A DNA stretch of 64,000 bases from Pempheris klunzingeri (lineage: Eukaryota; Chordata; Actinopteri; Acropomatiformes; Pempheridae): NCBI RefSeq assembly GCF_042242105.1, contig NC_092014.1, positions 13,458,374-13,522,373 of the forward strand. The letters run 5' to 3'. Shown piece by piece: positions 52,759 to 64,000 of this stretch. Below the pieces are notes generated by a model. It was not told the origin of the DNA, searched no databases, and worked only from the letters and a program-made list of their open reading frames with translations. Both the position numbers and the translations under genes were made by a program. The first letter of the stretch is position 1; each line of letters opens with the position of its first letter.

Positions 52759-55700
52759 GCATACAATTTCCAGATACAGTTTCAGCTGCTGCTTGCTCGA
52801 TATCTATGTACATATTATAAATCAATAAGCCGCTTTAACCATTATTTAAAAGTTACGACATAGGCTAACATCTTACCAATCCTTCTCTTTTGGAAACATC
52901 CATAAAGATCAAGTTGTATTTTTGCCAGAATATCTGGACCTGTACAGTCTGCCATTTATCCTCTACTCTTGTTGCACTAACTCACCTTAGCATATCCTGG
53001 CAAAAGGTCAGTGTGGTCAGTGTTTTGGAAGGAGCTGACAAACCAACCTATTTTCTCATATGGGTATGTGGTCCTGTGCTCATAATGGTCTGTCTGGTGG
53101 ACCATATATTGAGCTCCTGTGATCCATCGGCTCACTAGAGGAACCATTAATCAACCGTTTGTTTTCCGGCTAATCCTGTCTGCATGTCAACATATCCATG
53201 TGAATGGTTAGTCTCCAACTGATGAGCTGGTTGGTGCCTTGCGTGGCAGCCTGTCATTAGTGTTACACTCGAGCGCTCCAAAGACAAGAAAGGTGCTAAA
53301 CAAGTACAGTTCATTAACCATTTCTCCCACCAGTCAAAGAAATACCTGTTGATCCCACAGGCCACATGCCTGGATCAACCCGCTATCTGTGCCAGGCTGT
53401 TTTTCTTCTCAGAGCTGTCAGTCAGGTATACAGCTCCTGGACAAAAATAAGTACATTACAGAGAAAAAAAGTGTATGAAAGCATTTCTACACTGCAGCCG
53501 CTATTATACTGGATGTGCTATAACTGGAGAAATGGCTTCAGTGTCTTTGAAAAGACAAAAGAGGACATTGAATCATGCTGATTTTATTGAATATATTGTA
53601 TTATGACTAAGATTTATCAGTAGTGGTTGTAGTATTTATAATAATGACACAAATGATAAATAATAAATTTAATATTCATAACTGACAGCAAAATACTACA
53701 AACAACAGATGTTTAAAGACAGACACAAAAATAGACATATAATGTTACACACATTCCTGAACAATTACCTGTGGAAGATGAAATTACCTAAAGAGACAGA
53801 AGATTTTATTTCACCATGTTTTTCCCCGCAACAAACTGGAAATAAAGCAACTGATTCATTAATTACAGTCAGTTACTTTTCTTTTACATAAAAGACATTA
53901 ATACACGCACATGTACACACATTTCACTCTTTTGATTTTCTAAGACATAAAATATATTTTGTCAGTAAGAAACACTTCACATTTACAATTTCACAATTTC
54001 TAATTTTCAGTATCCTTCAGTGCCAGTCATACTTTCACTGTATGAATGGCACCTCAGTCTCCTGTTCCATTTAACAATGCTGGAATACAATAATGTCACA
54101 CCCTTAAAAGCTGACAATAAATAAAACATATTTTTCAACCACAAAATTCTTCATTTTCAACTGTGATTGTCAAGAGGACATAACAGAAAATCTGTTATAT
54201 AGCATCTGATTAACGCACACTGTTCTATCTATTGTTCTGGTACAATGAAACACTAATTGTACGTGCACAAAGACACAGTATCACAAATGTTTCATAAACA
54301 GCTGATACGTGTTTGGACCTCCACCATGTCAAAATGGTGTAGACTACAGATTCCTTTGTCTTCTTAACAAAAGGCCTCCTTTTGTGAACACAGTTTCCCA
54401 TAGTCCTTAGCTTTCAGCTACCATTGGTCAATGTTCATCAGATGACCCCAGTCATCCTCAGTAGATTAATAAAAGTAGAGCTCTGACATTGTTCTCTTTC
54501 TTTGTCCTGGAGCTTGTCACCTCTTTCTGCCTTACACACACTACGAGTGGCAAAACTACAAAACTGCCACCAGTGGCCCGCCACATAGACGCCCTGTCTG
54601 TTGAAGTGTTACTTAAGCACTCGTTGTCTTGGTTGTTGTCAGGGGCTTGTGTACCCTATGAATTTACTGTTATCTTTAATAGCTACAAAATTGAGCTGAG
54701 GCCAGCTCATCTTTATTTGTATGACAACACTTTTTCACTTGTACTGTGAACACAGGGTTAGTGTGGCCAGTACAAAGCCTGCAACATGGCAATGTGAAAA
54801 AGTCCTGAAGTTCATTTAGCTGCTAACTGCTATGACACAAAATATGTCAGCTGATTTTCAAGCAAACACAAGCACAAAAGCATGTTAACTCTGAGCAGCT
54901 AACCAGCGGAGAACAAAGGAGCGACCAGTTGCCACCAACCGGCAAACTGCTGCAAACACAAGATGGACAAGGGCCGCTTTTTGACATTAGAGCCACTCAG
55001 GACATTAAGGAGGGAAAGTAACTCTTCCTCAACCCATTCACACCCTGGATAATTAACCAGCTCACCAACCACTCCCTCCCCATATCCCTCCATTCATAAT
55101 GTTTGCTCCATGACCAATCATGTGCAATAATTTGACCAATCGTGCAATAATTCATGTACAATATGACAATGGTCATTTCAGTTCTGTTTACAAACTAACG
55201 TGCAATGGTGGCAATGGAAATAAGCTCTATTGTATTCTTTTCTCATTTTCCAGCCTTGATCATCAACAGATTTGCCAGCTAAGAGAGCAGAACTTTCTTT
55301 TGCATATTCACATGTACACACACACACAAACACACAAAACCTCTACTCTGCCAAGACAGCCAAGAGAGAGAGACCGAATCAGTTAAAATGAATATATTTT
55401 TCCAAAGATGTGGTGCCCTAAAGAAAGTCACATTATTAGAATTTGGACCTAAATTTCGAAACTGTGAGGTTCTCACTATTGTCAGCTTTCTTCTCAAAAA
55501 GCCCCAAATCACAGACTATACAGTCAATGATACAGAGTGATACTGTGAAATGTGAGCGTGAGGATTGAAGTGAAGGTTGAAGTGGCCTCTGGATCAATGT
55601 GAACATGACTGCAACTTAGATTCTGAGGCTGAAGAATGGTCCAAAGTTGTAAAGTCTATGAGCAGATGTTGTTACAATTCAGTGATACAGTCTAGGTTTC

Positions 55701-56215
55701 ACAGTTTCATTGATTTTGGGAGGAGAAGGAACGTGTTGCTCTCCCGACAGTCGTGCAGACCTTAAATAAGTTATTTTGGACAAAATGTACATCAGATTCT
55801 GTTGCGTAGCATGGTGTGTTGTCATTGGAAAATAACACAGAAAAACCTTAAGTTATGTTATGTTACATGATCAATGAGTCCAGTTTACATCACTTGTGTA
55901 CTGACTTGTGTGTGATGCATGATTCTCTACTCTTATCTTACCCTCACATAAGCACACTGTTGTGTATATCATGCAATGCTGCAACAGTATTAGGGTGATT
56001 TATAAAAGCTGATCGAAAGCTCTGGAACATCTACTAAATGGAAGTTTGAAAAGCAGTATGGAAAGAGAAAAAGCTGGTTAAAGCCACAGTTTCTTCAATT
56101 TAAAGCCACCGCAGAGCTTCACAGAGAGCTTCCCTGTCCTCTTTGGAACAAGATGAAATCCTAAAACAGAATCTCAAATACCAAAATCCCATCACCTTGC
56201 GGCAGCCGTTTCCAG

Positions 56216-59296
<3,081 letters not shown>

Positions 59297-59310
59297 TCAA
59301 AGTCAGTGGA

Positions 59311-59328
59311 AACACACACACACACACG
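59311..59328. repeat. (CA)n microsatellite
   Basis: About eight CA units, 30 bases upstream (minus strand) of the gpr83 exon that starts at 59281. Confidence 0.7.
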
Positions 59329-60216
59329 CTGAATCAATAAACAAAATACATAATCCATCCACATCTGGGAGTTGAATTCTAATGTCAGCTCCAATTTCTG
59401 AAAAATACTCGCATCTAGCATTAGGCCATTTAATTTACTGAAGGCATAGAAAACAGCATGTCTCCTCAATTTTTCTGCGCTGTATTAGAAACTCTTTTCT
59501 GTTATACAAAGTGAAATGAAACTGACAACACTCCACACAAGGTCGTGCTTACTGCAGAAAAGAATTAATATATTTATGTGTAAGGATTTGGTGGCACAGA
59601 ATATATATAATTTGTCTAGAATATCTTGCTCAACAGGCATGTATTTACCAGGTCTATATGGTCTATTGCATCACGTATTGATTGTCCTTCACCATGTAAA
59701 GGCATGAAATAGAGAACCTAAAGAAGTCACATTAAGAGTAACACAATGTGCTCCACACTGAACTTGAATGAAGCTCAAGTCCATTTCGCAAAACAAATTG
59801 TTTTACAGACAAATGAATCAATGCCATGAACAAGATGACACAGATTAAAACAATATTCTTTATTAAATCATATAATACAACCATTTATCTGGTTTTAGGG
59901 TAATGAAAAAAAGAACAGAGAGCACATGTATAGATCCCCAGGTGGTCGAAGTTATTGAGAAAAAAGATCAAAAAGTAAATCAAACACACAACTCAGTGCT
60001 CCTATCCAACTTCTATATGTGGACATGATGCTACAGGTTTGTGTGTGTAAAAAACTGGGCAATACATTGTTAACTGGTATTTCTAACAATGATTAACCCG
60101 GCTAGACCTAACCCCACTTCCCCAACCCTGTTGGAGGTGGATATTCCAAATTCAACAATGCATGTTTATTGTGACATTTGAAGATTTTTTTTTTTGTTAA
60201 TGAGTTTGTAACAGGA

Positions 60217-60242
60217 TGCACACACACACACACACACACACG
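60217..60242. repeat. (CA)n microsatellite
   Basis: About twelve CA units. Confidence 0.8.
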
Positions 60243-60636
60243 CTTTAACAACACAGAATGTGACTCACTACCTGCTGCTCTGCTACCTTGCTCGGCACCT
60301 TAGTTAATGCAGACTCAAAAGTACAATACTAACACCAAAGGAGACTGTCATGCTCTCTTGGTTGCAGCACGTGTGTTCTTTGTTCTGGTCCAGCCGCCTA
60401 CTGCATGATAAGAAGAGAGCGTGATTAGTTGGTGTCAATCAACGCGCCTGGTGCGGCTCTCCTGAGCCATCCTCACTCTGCTCTCTGCTGCTGCTGAATA
60501 CCAACCATGCCCACCTCCACAGTCTCCTAACAGTGTTTTATCATTTTTTAAACATTTTGCGCACAAGTAAGTTTCTTATTATCATTATTATTATAATAAT
60601 ATAATATATATATTATTATTGTTAAGATATCCCCTT

Positions 60637-60663
60637 CACTTCACTTCACTTCACTTCACTTCA
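60637..60663. repeat. (CACTT)n microsatellite
   Basis: Five tandem pentamers followed by CAC, in an AT-rich neighbourhood. Confidence 0.85.
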
Positions 60664-60782
60664 CCGTGGGCAACGAATAAAAGATGAGAGCATAATAATA
60701 TACACGTATTATACAGTATAATAGAGTCACAGGGGCCATTCTCCTTCAGTGAGTATTTTTACTAGTAGCACCCCTAATTATA

Positions 60783-61027
60783 CACTGTTGCCCATAAAGT
60801 TGGAATTAAATGTTTTTTACCTCTTCTCATGAAATGATTGTGACAATTAGATTTATTCTTGATAAATAAAGTGTATATCTTCTCAACTTTATTGATCAAA
60901 CTGTTCCAAACATATCACAGTGAAACTCAAACCACAATTAACCTTTGCAAACTGTGTATTCAGGCAAAAAGGAGCTTCACAAAATTGGGGGTATTGAACA
61001 ATTATTCCAACTTTATGGGCAACAGTG
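60783..61027. mobile_element. 245-bp MITE of Tc1/mariner type
   Basis: 24-bp perfect terminal inverted repeats (CACTGTTGCCCATAAAGTTG then GAAT) lie at both ends, flanked by TA target duplications at 60781-60782 and 61028-61029. There is no coding capacity. The parent transposon is not in this window. Confidence 0.9.
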
Positions 61028-64000
61028 TACTAACATTATTTTATTTAAGTAGCCGTTTCTTTGCTCAACTCTTACTTGACAGTGAGTTTTTTTTACAGTG
61101 TGGTATCAGCACTTTTAAAAGCCTTTAAATATTTCTTCCACCAATGTTACTTAGAAGCTGGAAGTGACTGCTAAAATATATGCTAAAACAAATTCTTGAA
61201 ATAATGAAGACAACTTATACTTTGGCTGGTATTATAGTAATATAAAGGTGAGAACTGCTACAATTTAAGAAAGAGCAGGTTACAGTATTTCATAGCATGC
61301 CGTTTCCTGAATACTCAAACATAAGATAAGTCTACTTGTTGTTGTCCTCCTGCTTTGAGCAGACTTGTTGGTATTCCTGGCATTACGTCTAAAGCACCAA
61401 TGTAAATATTGTCTAGAAAACATGCTGCCGTTGTGATCATAACCACAGCAGATCTTGAAGACGCCTCCACTTTAATTTCATCTTTCCTAAGGCCTGCCGT
61501 ACAGCCACCCTCCCATGACTAATCTTTTAATCTTCATGGCTGAGTTCTGCAGATGGTCTTCTTCAGTAATGGCCCTATTGTTACACTCAGGTATGTTGAC
61601 TAATGGGAAGGCCCGTGCACTGTAGGCATTGTGTCCCATCAAGCTGTACTCACACATCTTCTCTTGCTATGTAGTATCCTAGCATCAACATCCTTTGTGG
61701 ACGACCAACGAAAAAATGTGTATGTTTTTAACTATTTTGGATGTTTTTTGAAGCAGTAATAAAACTAAAATGTTACTGGCATGAACAGTTAACAGTATAT
61801 AAGCTCTGTTGTGAATGTGTGGAGATTTGCCTGGGCTGAAGTTAATTTCCAGACCTGATTACTGACCCAGTCTGGCCCTGCAAAGCGTGGAGCATTTTTC
61901 AAGCAAAAGCTCATTTCAAACACAGCCTTTTGTTACGAGACAGTACAGTGTGGGGCTAACTTCATGCTAGCATGCAACACAGTACATAGATATCTTTGAG
62001 ATCGCCTGCTGTTATTTCTACACATTCTGATGGCTCTGATAGTTGATTGTTGCATGTTTAAAACTAAAATCCTGACTAGATCTAACATATTGAACCTTTG
62101 AAGTGCATGGCAACTGAGCAAACTCAGTCTAATAATGAAGATTATGTGAGATGATTAAAAGCTCCAGTCCAGTCCTCAGGGGGTAGGATAGACATAAGTT
62201 TGCACATGTGCACATGGTTGTCATGTGCGAAAAGTTGCTCACAAGCTTGGAGGAAAAACTAAATATATTAAGTTAATACCGAATTATTCTGCACTAAAGT
62301 CAGTGTGACGTTTGTATACATTATGACTGATGAAGGAGACGCTGCAAGATGAAATGAAAGCTGTGACCTGAACGCTATCTTGGAGGAACTTGGGTCACAT
62401 TGTGGTGAGTTTAAGACACTCAAATAACAGAGTGCATCCCTTAAATCAGAGATGCATACCTCCCTCAAAAATATTTTTGGACTGTAAAGTGGAAAGTCTT
62501 GAGCAACTTCGCTGAAAAGCGAGAGGGGCTGAAAGCTGAGATGAACAATAAAGTAAGGAAAATTCTAGATAACTCAGATTTAGATATTGTACAGATTTCT
62601 CCTAGAGTGGGTGTGATCAAGGTAAAACTGGATGAAGCAAAGCACCTGGTCATTAAATTCCAGTCTGAGGTGTCTATAATTACTGTTTTGCTTCCGAAAG
62701 AAAGGGAGAAAAGAGTGAATCCCTTTGTAGAGAGTGAAATCTTTACTATCTGAGGGCTTAAATTGTGATCCTATACTGCTTATCACTGATGTGGAACAGA
62801 TGAGGCCAAGAGGACGGGGGGCCAAGTGTTATCAAGGTGGAATTTCAAGCCCAGCAGGATGAAATGGATATCCTTTGTCGTAGGCAGAGTTGAAGAGATA
62901 ATTAAAGATTTGTTCACGTTTTCATTCACCCTGCAAAGTCACGGAGACATGGAGAAGCTGCTCGACTTGAATTTTAGAACCCTTCTCTTTTCTATGCCAT
63001 ATTTTGTTTTGGTTGAATAATTGTATTATTTATTTAATTTGTATTGTCTACACTAACAGGACACAATTTCGTTTTTCTTTTTCATGTCATTTTCCATGAC
63101 TGACTTCACATTGTATACAGAAACTAGTTTATTTTGTGACTTACTGCTCTCAACAAAGCCAGGTCTTTTATTTTACATGTAGGCACAGGCTACAGGCTAT
63201 CTATTTGCTCATAAGCCTACATGTGAGCTGATTTAAATTTCAAGTTTATTGTCATTCCCCTACTTACAGGTTATGCAGATTTGTTTTTAAGTACAGTAAT
63301 TTATTTGATGTGATTATTGCACATTTTGTACCCATTTTCTTTTCAATGAGAGGTCTCATTAGACTCTCAATTACAATAACAGCAAAGTAATAAAGGGTCT
63401 GTGACAAATAAGGATTGGCATATTGAGCAATTGAAGAAATATTTTAAAGATTTGCTTTAAAAGCATGCACTCATATCATTCAAATGACATTTGGACCCTT
63501 TTTTACAAAAGGTAAAACTCGATGTGCCTGAAAATGTCAAATCGTACAAACCCAAAAAAATGAGAAATATTAAATATTCTATCCATCACAAGTATATCTA
63601 AGTGTACTCATAAAAATAACGGCTTGATTTCAAAATATCACATGAAAATGGATTTTATTGGGATTGTCTCTAAATTTAAACAGTATGTGTTTTTGCATTA
63701 TTGAGCGGGACATGCTGAGAACACCTCTAAATAATCTTTGACAAATGATGTAAAACTTGTTATACAGAGAGAGAATCATGTGAGTTTAGAGCTGCGTGTC
63801 ACAATTTTTCCACGGCAGTCCTCTTTCTGTGAAGAAAACTGTATGTCAGTGTGACACAACATCTACATTTTCAGGCTGTCTATGCTTGCAAATATTCTGG
63901 TTCTCTGTCAGGAGTTTTGAATGATGCGAATTCACAGCTTCTGGCTCAGAGATGATGTGACAGAGAAGGAGGTCGGGTTCTTCACACCCAGCTGTTGCAT
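61028..64000. other. Unassigned sequence to the window end
   Basis: Probably still gpr83 intron or flank. The only coding-like part is 62499-63020 (+): two consecutive open stretches (KVRKILDNSDLDIVQISPRV; RVEEIIKDLFTFSFTLQSHG) separated by stops, of no family I recognise. No exon, RNA gene or transposon end could be supported. Confidence 0.4.

Larger units (their letters stand above)
49235..56215. other. Gene desert, about 7 kb
   Basis: AT-rich sequence with no recognisable exon, RNA gene or full transposon. It contains a diverged 60-70 bp direct repeat (51053-51123 and 51411-51467) and a short (CA)n at 52741-52758. The right end should include the gpr83 3' UTR. Confidence 0.5.
59329..60782. 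other. Probable gpr83 intron, no exon seen
   Basis: No gpr83 exon or other gene was recognised. (CA)n lies at 60217-60242 and a (CACTT)n run at 60637-60663. Confidence 0.45.

Overview
This is a piece of vertebrate nuclear chromosome, and almost certainly a teleost fish. Genes are split into short exons by GT-AG introns. There are many CA/GT microsatellites, Tc1-type transposons with TA target duplications, and non-LTR retrotransposon 3' ends of the kind common in fish. The C1 inhibitor gene carries two immunoglobulin domains, an architecture known from fish. No virus, bacterial operon or CRISPR array was seen. Exon limits below were read by hand from splice consensus, reading phase and remembered family sequence, not from alignment or transcripts.

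Layout, left to right. (1) 5.2-9.3 kb, + strand: the last three exons of a double-C2 (DOC2/rabphilin) gene, probably doc2g; its 5' part lies left of the window. (2) 12.7-16.6 kb, - strand: a complete ten-exon serping1 (C1 inhibitor), with signal peptide, two Ig domains, serpin fold and an Arg-Thr scissile bond. (3) 19.5-25.2 kb, + strand: complete tmem134, with a LINE tail abutting its second coding exon and a nearly intact Tc1-like transposon in an intron. (4) 27.9-31.1 kb, + strand: complete aip (FKBP-like plus TPR co-chaperone). (5) 33.3-36.1 kb, - strand: complete cdk2ap2, convergent with aip. (6) 39.4-56 kb: a gene-poor stretch with a deleted LINE, remnants of two further Tc1 families, a LINE-like 3' end and a broken zinc-finger first exon. 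(7) 56.2-59.3 kb, - strand: the last two coding exons of a gpr83-like G-protein-coupled receptor, whose 5' exons lie right of the window. (8) 59.3-64 kb: no gene recognised; one 245-bp MITE.

The genes do not form a pathway. tmem134, aip, cdk2ap2 and DOC2G (a pseudogene in human) also lie together on human 11q13, so the left half is best read as an old linkage group kept since the fish-tetrapod split. serping1 (human 11q12) and gpr83 (human 11q21) are on the same human chromosome. The most unusual items are a tmem134 splice acceptor that seems to be supplied by a retrotransposon tail, a Tc1 transposase with one visible stop, two exactly abutting hairpins in a serping1 intron, and the broken zinc-finger exon with a phase-compatible downstream exon candidate.
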